Below, in pieces: positions 16,786-25,747 of a DNA stretch of 31,735 nucleotides. Within the stretch, counting starts at the first letter, position 1, and every line of letters starts with the position of its first letter. Under the pieces are notes generated by a model. The model did not search any database. It saw nothing but the letters and a program-made list of their open reading frames with translations, and was not told the origin of the DNA. Location: the IMG/VR virus record IMGVR_UViG_3300023294_000061, positions 1 through 31,735 of that record; one strand, written 5' to 3'. This stretch comes from a virus. The translations under genes and the position numbers were made by a program.

Positions 16786-18663
16786 TTAGTTTGTTACTAC
16801 TCGTCCTTGTATGTCTGTAGTAGGGAATTTTAATTCAAATACGCTTGGATCTAATGATGGGTATAGAACTTCATTTATAGTTGCTCCATTAATGTCATAT
16901 GCAAATTCTGAATAGTTACTGTCAGTTCCAGATTTGTTTACAAGTTCTAGTTTTTTAACAGTTTGAACTCCTTCTATATTGTCAATTACGTTACGAACGT
17001 TGTTAATTAAGATAGGTTGGTTTATTTGCCACTTATCTATATCAAAATATGTTGTTAAAGCGTTTATGATAATATTTAATACTACTCTATTATTAAAGTT
17101 AGGTTGTATTATAACGTCAAAATTAACCCCAATGTTTATAATAAAAGCATCTTTAATAGTAACAGCATCCGTTACCATTCTATATTCACCTAAATAAGTA
17201 GTTAAATTATTCTTTAAGGCAGGATCTGCTATTGTTAGGTTATTATTACTATTTCTTGAAAGAACATATAATGATAAAGCATTAGTATCATATGAACTTT
17301 CAGGAGTAGATACATTAGGTGATATTGAGTTATCTTGAGTAACATATACTTTAGATAAAATACCATATTTTGAAGGTAAAGATAAAGCTCTAATAGCATA
17401 ATCGTCCTTTGTTACAGTACGTAATTGGGTTGGGTATTGAGCTATAGCTTTTCTCCTAATATCTTCGTTTGTATCTCCATCTCCTCCTCCTAAAGCGGGT
17501 TTGGTATTTGTAAATGCTAAAGAATTTCTAACTGTATCCTGTAATATAGAATCTAAATTATCTCCAAAAAATGTTATATTCCCATCTGATAAGATAGTTA
17601 AGGATTGGGCGGTAACATTTGATGTAGCTCCACCTCCTGTTAAATATTCTACTGTTAAAGTAGTATTTGAGGGAGCTAAACCATATGTTCTGGTATATAG
17701 AAAGTTAGCAGGATCCCAAGCGGTTGTAAGTTTGTCTTGACCGTAAGGTAATCCTAAACCTATATTATCTGAATTAGGGGTAATTACTTCATCAGGGTTA
17801 GATGAAACTCCAGGTCCAAATTGTAATTCTAAGGAATTGTTTGTTTTAAATCTTTTTATAAATCTACGTGGTACCTTTTTAATTTTTAAAAGGTAAGGTG
17901 TAGTTTCATTATATTGATATAGTTCGGGATCGTTTTGAGCTATGTTAGTTGTTGGATCAAAAATAGTTTCTTGAGCAAGGTAAGGTACTTCATACCACCT
18001 ATTACCATCACTATCTGTTATTTTAACTATTTCAATAATGTTAGTATCTTCTATTTGTACTGTAGAGAATCTTTCAGGTGTAGTAAAAGTAAAATCTGCT
18101 GTTTTTAAATCACCGGCTGTTGCTCTTGCTTTCTTTTTAAGAAGGTAGAAGTTTGGTTGATTACTTGAATCTAATGAATATACGGAGATATCAGTTGGAT
18201 CTCCACTTCCTGAAATTGTAAAATCTATTTTGGCCTCTATATAAAAAAATACAGAAGTATTGTTTGCAGATTGAATCTGTGCTCCTTCTTCAACTATCAT
18301 AGCATAGTTGAAATCAGGTGTTACTAAACCCCCATCAATAGTAGCGGGTATAGTTTGATATACGTCTACATCAACAGTAGCGGCGTTTGTTACTTGAGGG
18401 AAATACCCATGGTTATAAGCTAAAGCTAATAAACTATCTCGTTGTTTAGCAAACTCTAAAAAGTTTTCTTGAACTTGATTATCACCATAAAAAGATAAAA
18501 CGTCTCCAATATATGAAGCCATTTCAATTAACATTAACCCAGCAGATGTTTCTGAAAAGTCGTTGTAAGTATCTGGGTAGTAAACTTGGGCAAATTCAAG
18601 CAATTTTTGCTTGAATCCATCAAAATCTTTGTTTAGATATTGTATTTGTTTAGACTCTGCCAT
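16786..18663 (-). CDS. gp6: Baseplate wedge protein gp6 (baseplate J-like)
   Basis: This 625-residue protein builds the inner ring of the baseplate wedge, which holds the tail tube and triggers sheath contraction. The start (QIQYLNKDFDGFKQKLLEFA) is the typical N-terminus of phage gp6 homologues. It is followed by DTYNDFSETSAGLMLIEM, a highly conserved stretch of the family. The region DEDIRRKAIAQYPTQLRTVTKDDYA-like at about residues 400-425 is the central motif of baseplate J proteins. Length is close to T4 gp6 (660 residues). The gene directly follows gp25 with a TAATG stop/start overlap, matching the gp25-gp6 order of T4 and the W-J order of P2. Identification is strong. Confidence 0.93.
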   Translation of the reverse strand: MAESKQIQYLNKDFDGFKQKLLEFAQVYYPDTYNDFSETSAGLMLIEMASYIGDVLSFYGDNQVQENFLEFAKQRDSLLALAYNHGYFPQVTNAATVDVDVYQTIPATIDGGLVTPDFNYAMIVEEGAQIQSANNTSVFFYIEAKIDFTISGSGDPTDISVYSLDSSNQPNFYLLKKKARATAGDLKTADFTFTTPERFSTVQIEDTNIIEIVKITDSDGNRWYEVPYLAQETIFDPTTNIAQNDPELYQYNETTPYLLKIKKVPRRFIKRFKTNNSLELQFGPGVSSNPDEVITPNSDNIGLGLPYGQDKLTTAWDPANFLYTRTYGLAPSNTTLTVEYLTGGGATSNVTAQSLTILSDGNITFFGDNLDSILQDTVRNSLAFTNTKPALGGGDGDTNEDIRRKAIAQYPTQLRTVTKDDYAIRALSLPSKYGILSKVYVTQDNSISPNVSTPESSYDTNALSLYVLSRNSNNNLTIADPALKNNLTTYLGEYRMVTDAVTIKDAFIINIGVNFDVIIQPNFNNRVVLNIIINALTTYFDIDKWQINQPILINNVRNVIDNIEGVQTVKKLELVNKSGTDSNYSEFAYDINGATINEVLYPSLDPSVFELKFPTTDIQGRVVTN

Positions 18664-19073
18664 TATGTGTTGAGGTTGATTTGTAATTCATCTTCTATAT
18701 TCGTATTGATTATAGAATAATTAAGATATATTGTTATAGTATTTCTATCAGGTGTTAAATCAACAGTTAAACTTCTAATTTGCACTTGTGGAAAATATTG
18801 TTCAACCCCTCCAAAAATTAAACTTTCTACTTGATCCGTTATATCTTCTGTTATTGGTTCAAATAGTAAATCTCTAACCCCAGAACCAAAGCTAGGATTC
18901 ATTACGCGTTCCTTTTTACCTGTTAAAATAAAATTTAATAGGTTAGATTTAATAGCATCTCTAGTAGTGTAAGTTGTATTGATACCTGTAGGACCATTGA
19001 AGGGTAAGGATATACCTACACCCGTACTAGGATTTAGGTCTAGAATATCAACATTTCTTACTATGTACGCCAT
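18663..19073 (-). CDS. gp25: Baseplate wedge protein gp25 (GPW/gp25 family)
   Basis: The 136-residue product matches the GPW/gp25 family in size and layout, which also includes the TssE sheath-initiator of type VI secretion. The N-terminal part ends in an LNLF-like helix (DAIKSNLLNFILTGKKER). It is followed by the family hallmark VMNPSFGSGVRDLLFEP, an R-x-x-x-P-x-x-G motif variant, and then a beta-rich C-terminus with ITIYLNYSI. The protein sits at the base of the sheath and contacts gp6. It overlaps both neighbours in TAATG junctions: the 155-residue gene upstream and gp6 downstream. Identification is strong. Confidence 0.92.
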   Translation of the reverse strand: MAYIVRNVDILDLNPSTGVGISLPFNGPTGINTTYTTRDAIKSNLLNFILTGKKERVMNPSFGSGVRDLLFEPITEDITDQVESLIFGGVEQYFPQVQIRSLTVDLTPDRNTITIYLNYSIINTNIEDELQINLNT

Positions 19074-19540
19074 TATATTTTACCTGTTTCTTTTAATTTA
19101 CCCATTACACCTGAAAAGTCAGGTACAGCATCAATTGATACTTGGGTAATGTCTGTTGCTCCTTGTTTTCCAGCTAACATTTGATCTACACTATCTACTA
19201 CTTTAGTAGCTCCTCCGGACATACCACCTGCGAATCCAGCAGCATGGGATGAGTTATATCCTCCATTTAGATTTCTCCATTCACCCGCAGCAGCAGTTTC
19301 ATTTAGAATATCTAACATTGGGTTACCGGTTGGGGCAATAGGGGTTTGTGTTTGAGTTTGTTGAACTGTTTCTTCGTTTACCATTTCGGCAAATGAAGGT
19401 TTTGTTGTTTTTTGTTCAACAACTGGTTTTTTAACAGTCTTAGTTTCTGTAATAGGAGTTTGCATAATCAAAGATAATTCTTCTTTAATTACGGATCTTA
19501 CTTCCTCTCTAATAATGGTTCTAAAAGCGTCCAATTTCAT
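19073..19540 (-). CDS. Small baseplate-operon protein with amphipathic N-terminus
   Basis: This is a 155-residue protein of unknown function. The first 25 residues (LDAFRTIIREEVRSVIKEEL) form a strongly charged amphipathic helix, a form seen at the N-termini of several small T4-like phage proteins. Residues 27-70 are Thr/Gln/Lys-rich and likely disordered. The C-terminal half is Gly/Ala-rich with an ILNETAAAGEW motif and a GFAGGMSGG stretch. It sits between the 987-residue protein and gp25, with a TAATG overlap into gp25. A chaperone or connector for baseplate assembly is possible, but nothing in the sequence proves it. Confidence 0.6.
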   Translation of the reverse strand: MKLDAFRTIIREEVRSVIKEELSLIMQTPITETKTVKKPVVEQKTTKPSFAEMVNEETVQQTQTQTPIAPTGNPMLDILNETAAAGEWRNLNGGYNSSHAAGFAGGMSGGATKVVDSVDQMLAGKQGATDITQVSIDAVPDFSGVMGKLKETGKI

Positions 19541-19543
19541 GTC

Positions 19544-19551
19544 TATAAATA
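19544..19551 (-). promoter_or_regulatory. Candidate late-type motif before the 155-residue gene
   Basis: The sense strand reads TATTTATA only 3 bases before the ATG at 19540, inside the run AAATATTTATAG. It is one of four exact copies found in short gaps of the structural and DNA-metabolism block. It lies too close to the start for a normal leader and may not be functional at this gene. Confidence 0.25.
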
Positions 19552-19552
19552 T

Positions 19553-22516
19553 TTATTTTGATTTTCTTTTAATTTCGGTTACGGTTACTTTAGTACCGTC
19601 TATTACGATCTTATAATTTTGCTTTATTTCGTCTTGGGATGTACCTAGTTGGATTTCATTTTCAGTAAATCCTTTTTGAATTAAACCTTGATAGAAAATT
19701 TTGATTTTATCTTTTTCTACTCTTTCGTAATAAGGTAAGAATGGTGGTCTATTTTTTGGATTAACTGTAGCGTATTCAGATTGGTATTGTAATGTAATAA
19801 CACCTTCTAAAGCCTCCAAGAATTTGTCAGTAAGTTTTTTTACTTTTTCTACTTGTTCAGGGTTAGGATCTAAATCATTTAAAATAGATACTTTTAAAGA
19901 AGCTATTAATTGTTCTTCATCTATGTCTTCGGCTCCGGGTTTGCTTAAAATAGCAGCTAGTTGTTTTGGAGATGTTTTAGATAAAATTGAAAAGGTATCT
20001 TGTACTTTCTTTAGTGATGGTGTTTCGTTTATAAAATCGTTTATACCTTTTTTAGCTATACCCGAAACGTCTATGTTTTTATATTGTGTACTTGACTGTG
20101 CTGTTGATGATTGGGCAGGACTACCTTGTGTTGGAGTTTGAGGTACACCTTGAACTGTAGTTGGGGTACCATTTGTTCCGGAGGATGCAAATGGTTGGTT
20201 TCCTATTCTAGCTTCAATATTACTTTCATCAGCAGATATATTTCCTAAAGGTTGTTGTAGAGAAGATTTATTATTAGTTGCTTGTAGGTTATTTAATCCT
20301 AAGGGGTTTGTTCCCAAACTAGCAGCATAGTTTATAGCATCGTCATCTGAGATTTGGTTAGGGTTAGCATCGAATGTGTTTATTCCTATAATTCCTTGGT
20401 CTACAAATACTTTAACTAAAAACTTAATTTCTTGAACTAACCCAGATAGATCATTAGCAAAGGTTAAATCTGTAGAGGCTACTATTTTTTCAGTTGAATC
20501 TAAGGCAATAGCTCTTCGTCTAATAAGTGATTGATCAGTTGAACCTATCGGTTTTTCTTCTTGGATTTTTAAAGTATATCCTAAATATAATTCTTGGAAG
20601 TTTCCAAATACATCATTAGGGTCAGCTATTACCTCATTTGAGGTAAATAGTTTATCTGCGGCTTCAAGAAGGGGTCTTTGTGAATTTTTAAATTTGTTAA
20701 AAGTATAATATTTTAATTTACTTCTAAATTCAGTACCTAAAGTGTCTTCAAAATTTACTCCTGTAGATAAAGAAACTAAATCTCCATAAAATATAAGGTT
20801 CCCAAATTCATCAAACCCATAGACACTATCTCGTAATGGAATTAAAATGCCACCTTCTCCTATAACAAATGTAGTTGTACCCCTAGCTAAAGCATCTTTA
20901 CCCGTATCTGATCTATACCCTACATTTAGTTGTGGGATGGTAGTTAATAAGTTTTGTAATGCTAAAAATGTACTTCTATTTGCTTGGGCTAAAGCTCCTG
21001 CAAATCCAGAATCGTTTAATTGTGGACAACTTTCTAGTGTACCTTGTAGTTTAGCTCCCTCTTTTATAAATTCTAAAAGGTAGAATCTAGTTAATCCTAA
21101 TTGTGCAATTACATCATCTACCCCCCATTGTATTATTTCTAATAAATCTAGGATTTGTTGGATAGCATCTTCTATTCCTCCTACAGCATTAGTACTTGCT
21201 TCTTGAACTCCAACAGTAGTTCCTATAGAGGGGATACCTTTAAATAACTTTTTAAGTACTTTAACTACTACCTTAATTACTTTAAGGATAGTTGTAATTA
21301 CTTTAATTGTAGAAGAGATAATTTTAAGTATACCAATTATAAAGTTAATAACCCCTACTATCATTTTTCCTAATGTAGTGATAAAACCTACCATGGCAGC
21401 TAAAGCCTCGTAAGGTATAGCATCTCTTAAAAAACGATTTATATTATCTATTTCGTCTCCTAAAAAGGATTCTATAGCAAAATTTAAATTTGTATATGGT
21501 CTTATCTTAGCATAAAAATCTCTTAATACTCTAATTCGACTTAAAACCTCACTTGCTGTTAAATTACCTGCTAAAGCATTAGAAGCGGTACCTGTTACTG
21601 TAGCAGCCGCAGCTGCTTGATCCGACACTAAATCTATAATATCGGTTACATCATTTAAGGCTTTTTTTATTTTTCCAACCCCTGGGATAAAGTCTGGGAG
21701 GTTATCTAATTCATTAGCTATGTCTGGTAATCCAATAGATTGAAGTGTTCTAGTAATGCTTTCTAAATCTTGGGCTAACTTAATTATATCAGTAGATATT
21801 TTACTTTCAAATTCAACATTAAAGTTTGAAAATGTTAGTTTAGTTTCACCATTTTCACTTGTAGGTGCATCAGGTGGGAATACAGAATCAATATTGATAT
21901 CTACTATTGAAAAATTCTCACCCTTAACTACAGTAGAAACCCTACCTACCATTTTAGAAGTTATTCTAGTGTCTTCAGTTTGGGTTAAGGTTATAGAGGC
22001 TCCGGGGTTTATAGTGTCTTGGGTTTGAATATTTAAAGATACCCTACCATCGGCAAAGGGTATTCTTACTGTTCCAAAAGTAGTAGATGTTGGTATAGTA
22101 TTACCTGTAGAATTAACTACTGTAGCCTTAGCTTGTTTTACTCCATCTACTAAACTAAAAGATTCAAACGAAGAAGTAATATCATTTAATTTACTTTGAA
22201 TACCTCCAAATACGTTTGCTACTCCACTTCCAGGAGGGAATGCTTGACTAACAGCAAACATAAGTGGGTTACATAAATCAAAACTATTTAAATTTTGTAA
22301 TATAAAAACGGCGTTTACTAAACTTGGATCTTGTCTAAAGGATTTTATATTACTTGTAAAATTCCTTCTTTCTATAGGATCACTAAAATTAATAATAGCC
22401 GGTACTCGAGCTTTGCCATATATAATTTTAGTATTTACCTCCTTTACTTTTTTTACTACTTTATTAGTAGTATTATAAGTTTTTATAACGGATGCTTTTA
22501 AATCAGTTTTAGCCAT
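19553..22516 (-). CDS. Large tail/baseplate protein with hydrophobic middle
   Basis: The 987 residues have three parts. Residues 1-230 are beta-rich and include FNFSDPIERRNF-like and FDLCNPLMFAVSQAFPPG stretches. Residues about 375-425 are strongly hydrophobic and helical, running IIGILKIISSTIKVITTILK into KVVVKVLKKLFKG. Residues 760-880 are Gln/Ser/Thr-rich and low in complexity, and the C-terminus is lysine-rich. The hydrophobic span preceded by a long helical region recalls tape-measure proteins, which contain segments that insert into the membrane during DNA entry. The position between a spike-like gene and gp25 argues instead for a central baseplate hub component. The start overlaps the stop of the spike-like gene (TAATG). 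I cannot decide between the two roles. Confidence 0.65.
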   Translation of the reverse strand: MAKTDLKASVIKTYNTTNKVVKKVKEVNTKIIYGKARVPAIINFSDPIERRNFTSNIKSFRQDPSLVNAVFILQNLNSFDLCNPLMFAVSQAFPPGSGVANVFGGIQSKLNDITSSFESFSLVDGVKQAKATVVNSTGNTIPTSTTFGTVRIPFADGRVSLNIQTQDTINPGASITLTQTEDTRITSKMVGRVSTVVKGENFSIVDINIDSVFPPDAPTSENGETKLTFSNFNVEFESKISTDIIKLAQDLESITRTLQSIGLPDIANELDNLPDFIPGVGKIKKALNDVTDIIDLVSDQAAAAATVTGTASNALAGNLTASEVLSRIRVLRDFYAKIRPYTNLNFAIESFLGDEIDNINRFLRDAIPYEALAAMVGFITTLGKMIVGVINFIIGILKIISSTIKVITTILKVIKVVVKVLKKLFKGIPSIGTTVGVQEASTNAVGGIEDAIQQILDLLEIIQWGVDDVIAQLGLTRFYLLEFIKEGAKLQGTLESCPQLNDSGFAGALAQANRSTFLALQNLLTTIPQLNVGYRSDTGKDALARGTTTFVIGEGGILIPLRDSVYGFDEFGNLIFYGDLVSLSTGVNFEDTLGTEFRSKLKYYTFNKFKNSQRPLLEAADKLFTSNEVIADPNDVFGNFQELYLGYTLKIQEEKPIGSTDQSLIRRRAIALDSTEKIVASTDLTFANDLSGLVQEIKFLVKVFVDQGIIGINTFDANPNQISDDDAINYAASLGTNPLGLNNLQATNNKSSLQQPLGNISADESNIEARIGNQPFASSGTNGTPTTVQGVPQTPTQGSPAQSSTAQSSTQYKNIDVSGIAKKGINDFINETPSLKKVQDTFSILSKTSPKQLAAILSKPGAEDIDEEQLIASLKVSILNDLDPNPEQVEKVKKLTDKFLEALEGVITLQYQSEYATVNPKNRPPFLPYYERVEKDKIKIFYQGLIQKGFTENEIQLGTSQDEIKQNYKIVIDGTKVTVTEIKRKSK

Positions 22517-22944
22517 TATAAAGTAAAGGTTTTGTTTGAATTCATAGTTTTAATAGCCTTTGATAACTGGTTGGCAGCTATTAGTAATGTACCTCCAGCG
22601 GATTGGACTTGGGCAATATCAGCACCATTGGAATCTACTGATCCTGTTAGGTTTGAGGCTGCCTCTCCTAATGTAACCGCTAAGTTATTTAATAATTGGG
22701 ATAGTTTATTTCCAAGAACTAATGGTTCGTGATCTGTGTCTTCGGTTTTTAACCCAAAATATATTTTAGGAGAATTTAATAAAAAATCTCCATTACTATC
22801 TATATTAACAGTACCACCAGATGATATACTTACAGCCTGTCTTCCTAAAACAAAGGTAGTATCATCCTTAGAGTTTAAAGTAACTCTACCTGAATCTATT
22901 ATTATTTGTCTTCCTTCATAAGGAAATTGAGGTTGATAAGCCAT
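22516..22944 (-). CDS. Spike-like beta protein (gp5 C-terminal/gpV type)
   Basis: The 142-residue product begins with a run of short beta strands and regular Gly/Asp/Asn turns (SGRVTLNSKDDTTFVLG, SGGTVNIDSNGDFLLNSP). This is the pattern of the triple-stranded beta-helix that forms the membrane-piercing spike in T4 gp5 and P2 gpV. The C-terminal half is helical, with LGNKLSQLLNNLAVTLGEA and a TLLIAANQLSKAIKTM helix. In T4 the spike helix is fused to the OB-fold hub; here the hub-like gene is separate and immediately upstream, ending 3 bases before this start. It probably trimerises at the tail tip. There is no lysozyme domain. Confidence 0.65.
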   Translation of the reverse strand: MAYQPQFPYEGRQIIIDSGRVTLNSKDDTTFVLGRQAVSISSGGTVNIDSNGDFLLNSPKIYFGLKTEDTDHEPLVLGNKLSQLLNNLAVTLGEAASNLTGSVDSNGADIAQVQSAGGTLLIAANQLSKAIKTMNSNKTFTL

Positions 22945-22947
22945 ATT

Positions 22948-24252
22948 TTATCCTTGTATTGGTACGTCTTTAAATGCTAAAAAGTCTAATTCTTTTCCTT
23001 CACTAGCCTTTACTAGCTCCGCTGCTAAATCAGCATATAATTGTTCTGGGTCTAAACTTTCACCTGATAAACTAGTTAAACCTTCCCCACTTAAATATAC
23101 TCTATAAGAACCATCGAATTTCTTTAATATAAGAGCTTCTACTTTAATTTTAGGAGTTATTTTCTTTAAACCTGATGTTTTAGGATTTAAATTAGGGGTA
23201 GGTATTTTTTCATTTGATACACTACCTGGTAGAATGCTACCTTGTAGAGTTGTTGTTTCTTCTTTTGTAGCCAATTTTGGTTGGGTTTCTATAGAATCCG
23301 AAATACTACCTGTTGAATCTGCTTCTTTATTTGATTTGTTAGGATTTTCTAAAGGAACATCTTGTAATAATTGTGTGGTATTTGTACCCGAAAGTGCATC
23401 TATCCCAAAAGTAGCAAAGTTAGTTGAAGCTAACTCAAATTCTATGCGTTGTTTTGAAGTCATATAAATAGATGAATCGTCTGTTGAAACATCTTCATAT
23501 ATAGGATACCAATTATTTATAGGTAAATCTACAGATGATTGACCATTTCGCAAAATTGTTATAGGATCCCCATCATTGCCTACATCACTCCATGGGTTTT
23601 TATATATACTACCCGAAGGTGCTTTAGCTGTTGAGCTAAATCTAAGTGAATTACCCCACCTACCCTCTAATATAACGTCTCCCTCAACGGGCCATAAATT
23701 CTTAATATTGTTTTTTTCAACAAATGTTCTCCCAGGTTTAGGTTCAGTTAATTTATTATCACTACTATTTTCTAACCCCTTATCTACATCGGTGTTCTTT
23801 ATTGTATTACTATTTGAAGAATAGTTAGCGTTAGGGGAAGGAAATAAATTTAAGTGACTTCTACCCCATATATTAGTAGCGTTTAAATAATAAAAATCTA
23901 TAGCATCAGAATTACCTTCAGTAAGTTGTCTTACAGAAGGACCCGAAGTAACAAATACTACCTCTCCTATTAAAGGTAGTTTTTTAAAATTGTTATCTAA
24001 GGGGTAAGCTATGTTTCCTTGAGGGAATTCTTCGGGTTGGGAGCCTTTAGTTAATAATTCAAACCTTATAGCCCCTATCCCCGCCCATTTTTTAGTTATT
24101 TGAAATAAAGATTTACCATTAGTGTTTTCAGATAAAGAGATATCTATTACCCTAACAGGAAATATACCACTACCACCTACAGAGGGGGCAGTAGTAGGTC
24201 CTCCCCCTAGAGCAGAATTACCTAATGTAGGAGCTGTATTGTTAATTGGCAT
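22948..24252 (-). CDS. Baseplate hub-like protein, gp5 OB-fold type
   Basis: This is a 434-residue protein. After a Gly/Pro/Ala-rich N-terminus (residues 1-28), residues about 30-135 form a likely OB-fold: IFPVRVIDISLSE, a RFELLTKG turn, and LPLIGEVVFV. Residues about 195-210 carry EGRWGNSLRFSSTA, and about 262-271 MTSKQRIEFE, both of which occur in gp5-like hub proteins of environmental T4-like phages. The C-terminal 150 residues include a low-complexity linker and a compact KKFDGSYRVYLSG domain. No lysozyme residues of T4 gp5 are visible, so this is a non-enzymatic hub. It is followed at once by the spike-like gene and overlaps the preceding gene by 11 bases. Confidence 0.7.
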   Translation of the reverse strand: MPINNTAPTLGNSALGGGPTTAPSVGGSGIFPVRVIDISLSENTNGKSLFQITKKWAGIGAIRFELLTKGSQPEEFPQGNIAYPLDNNFKKLPLIGEVVFVTSGPSVRQLTEGNSDAIDFYYLNATNIWGRSHLNLFPSPNANYSSNSNTIKNTDVDKGLENSSDNKLTEPKPGRTFVEKNNIKNLWPVEGDVILEGRWGNSLRFSSTAKAPSGSIYKNPWSDVGNDGDPITILRNGQSSVDLPINNWYPIYEDVSTDDSSIYMTSKQRIEFELASTNFATFGIDALSGTNTTQLLQDVPLENPNKSNKEADSTGSISDSIETQPKLATKEETTTLQGSILPGSVSNEKIPTPNLNPKTSGLKKITPKIKVEALILKKFDGSYRVYLSGEGLTSLSGESLDPEQLYADLAAELVKASEGKELDFLAFKDVPIQG

Positions 24253-24613
24253 CCTTTACTTCCTCTACTTTCATTTCTACAACTTTCGTATCTAATTCCT
24301 GAAGTGATGAGAATAACATTTCCTTATCTTCTTCAGATAATAGTTCATCGCTATCAGCCATTTTAGTATTCATGGCACGTTGTATAATACCCGCCATTTT
24401 AATTAAAGCGTCATCGTTTTTTATAGCGAGTTCCATGTATTCCTTAATTAGAGGAACCATTATAACTGCATCTCCAGCAGAAGTAACCATAGGCTTAAGA
24501 CCTTCAATTAACGAACGTAATTGAACTTCTTTATCCTTTTGGTTAGTGTGAATTTCTTTTAATAGATCCGCGTAAGTTTTCTTACCGAATAAAGTTACTT
24601 GTGTAAAATCCAT
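24242..24613 (-). CDS. Small helical protein at the head of the baseplate operon
   Basis: The 123 residues are predicted to be nearly all helical, with no motif that I recognise. It starts FTQVTLFGKKTYADLLKEIH, has a hydrophobic helix near residues 50-70 (AVIMVPLIKEYMELAIKND), and ends in an acidic tail (SEEDKEMLFSSLQELDTKVVE). It could be a tail-assembly chaperone or a baseplate protein, judged only by its place before the hub gene, whose start lies inside its last 11 bases. A candidate late promoter stands 16 bases before its ATG, making it the first gene of the late block. Confidence 0.6.
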   Translation of the reverse strand: MDFTQVTLFGKKTYADLLKEIHTNQKDKEVQLRSLIEGLKPMVTSAGDAVIMVPLIKEYMELAIKNDDALIKMAGIIQRAMNTKMADSDELLSEEDKEMLFSSLQELDTKVVEMKVEEVKDAN

Positions 24614-24629
24614 AATATTATGATATGGA

Positions 24630-24637
24630 TATAAATA
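24630..24637 (-). promoter_or_regulatory. Candidate late promoter at the head of the baseplate operon
   Basis: The sense strand reads TATTTATA within TATATTTATAT, 16 bases upstream of the ATG at 24613, in the 40-base gap that separates the late sigma gene from the first structural gene. No TTTGG is found at the -33 position. A late sigma factor without a region 4 would not need one. Placement is the best of the four copies. Confidence 0.42.
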
Positions 24638-24653
24638 TAATTGTAGGAAAGAA

Positions 24654-25457
24654 TTATAATCTCATACTAACATACCCACTATCAACATATTGGGACATTA
24701 GTTTGACATATGTCTTTTTCATTTTCTTAATTACCTTGGTAATCTGTGGAGTAGATTGGTCTGTAATCTCTCTAATATATATGTATATTCCTTTTTTGTT
24801 AAACAAATCTAAATTTTCCCTCTTACGGAATAATTCAACTATAGCGTCTGCTGTTTTAGCATCTTGTGGTTTTGGAAACAAAGTAAATAAATGAATGTCC
24901 ATATATTTAACTAAGTAATCTAAAAACGCTACTTGTTCGTTCTCTAAAGGCTGGGTTGAATTGTTAGATAAATCAATGGTAATTGTTTGATCCTCATCTA
25001 CAGCCATCACATCGGCTTTTAATTTTAGTTTCTTGTAATTGGTGTTGTTGTATAAAATAAGGTAACGTTTAGCGATTGTGCCAAAATAAGAATAGGCTTT
25101 ACCTTTATCTTGTTGGTATAGGTGGAGTTTTTCTAATAGAAAAGTAGTAACCTCGTGTTGTAATTCTCCTATTGTCTCTACTTCAGTATAGTAAAATTTA
25201 AAGGTATGAATTATATTTTCAGTTAACTTAAAAAAAGCATATTTAATACGATCATTATATAATATATTACGTTGTAAACCATCCTCCATAGCCAAATACT
25301 CTATAATAGCATCTTCGGTATCTTGAGTAAAGTACATTTTTTTCGTCTTAGGGCGACGTTTACGTAAAGTTCCTTTTTTAGTATATTGGGGTCCTTCATC
25401 ATTTTGAGGAACAGATAGAATTTTCCCACCAATGGTTTCAGTTAATTCTTCAGACAT
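24654..25457 (-). CDS. gp55: Late transcription sigma factor, gp55-like
   Basis: This 267-residue protein resembles the phage late sigma factor gp55, which binds host RNA polymerase and directs it to late promoters. The best stretch is about residues 105-145: a helix EVTTFLLEKLHLYQQDKGKA followed by YSYFGTIAKRYLI, the equivalent of the AFSYI/F region of gp55 and of sigma region 2. A basic N-terminus (KKGTLRKRRPKTKK) precedes it. The C-terminal part, with ITDQSTPQITKVIKKMKKTY at about 230-250, may contact DNA or the co-activator. T4 gp55 has 185 residues, so this one is longer. Its stop lies 40 bases before the first baseplate gene. Similarity is by pattern, so moderate to good confidence. Confidence 0.75.
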   Translation of the reverse strand: MSEELTETIGGKILSVPQNDEGPQYTKKGTLRKRRPKTKKMYFTQDTEDAIIEYLAMEDGLQRNILYNDRIKYAFFKLTENIIHTFKFYYTEVETIGELQHEVTTFLLEKLHLYQQDKGKAYSYFGTIAKRYLILYNNTNYKKLKLKADVMAVDEDQTITIDLSNNSTQPLENEQVAFLDYLVKYMDIHLFTLFPKPQDAKTADAIVELFRKRENLDLFNKKGIYIYIREITDQSTPQITKVIKKMKKTYVKLMSQYVDSGYVSMRL

Positions 25458-25458
25458 A

Positions 25459-25746
25459 TTACTTGTTGATATTGTAATCGTTGATTAGTGATTGGATTTC
25501 TTTAATCCCTGTAAAAAACCAACCTATTTCGTCATCGGATTGGAAGATTTGCTTAGAATCAATTTCTTTGATCTTCTTATCAGATTCAGACATAATAGTA
25601 GAGATATTTTGGATATAGTTATCCCTATCTTCAATCATAGCCTCTAACTTTTCATTTTTTCGTAGTAAATTTATAATAACAAAGACGATAACCCCAAATA
25701 TGAGAATGCCGCCGTTAATCAGTATAATTAATGTTGTTGTACCCAT
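25459..25746 (-). CDS. Small membrane-anchored coiled-coil protein
   Basis: The 95-residue protein begins with one transmembrane helix at residues 4-27 (LIILINGGILIFGVIVFVII). A charged coiled coil follows (about residues 30-60), then a C-terminal motif FQSDDEIGWFFTGIKEIQ. Similar small proteins ending in a DDE-G-FF motif occur in other T4-like phages in my recollection, but their function is not known. It is linked to the HD gene upstream and the sigma gene downstream by stop/start spacings of one base (TAATATG both times). A role at the cell membrane during infection is plausible. Confidence 0.65.
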   Translation of the reverse strand: MGTTTLIILINGGILIFGVIVFVIINLLRKNEKLEAMIEDRDNYIQNISTIMSESDKKIKEIDSKQIFQSDDEIGWFFTGIKEIQSLINDYNINK

Positions 25747-25747
25747 A

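Noticed and set aside
23463-23470. TATAAATA octamer on the plus strand
   Set aside because: It lies in the middle of the hub gene coding sequence, far from any start; at this AT content a few chance copies are expected.
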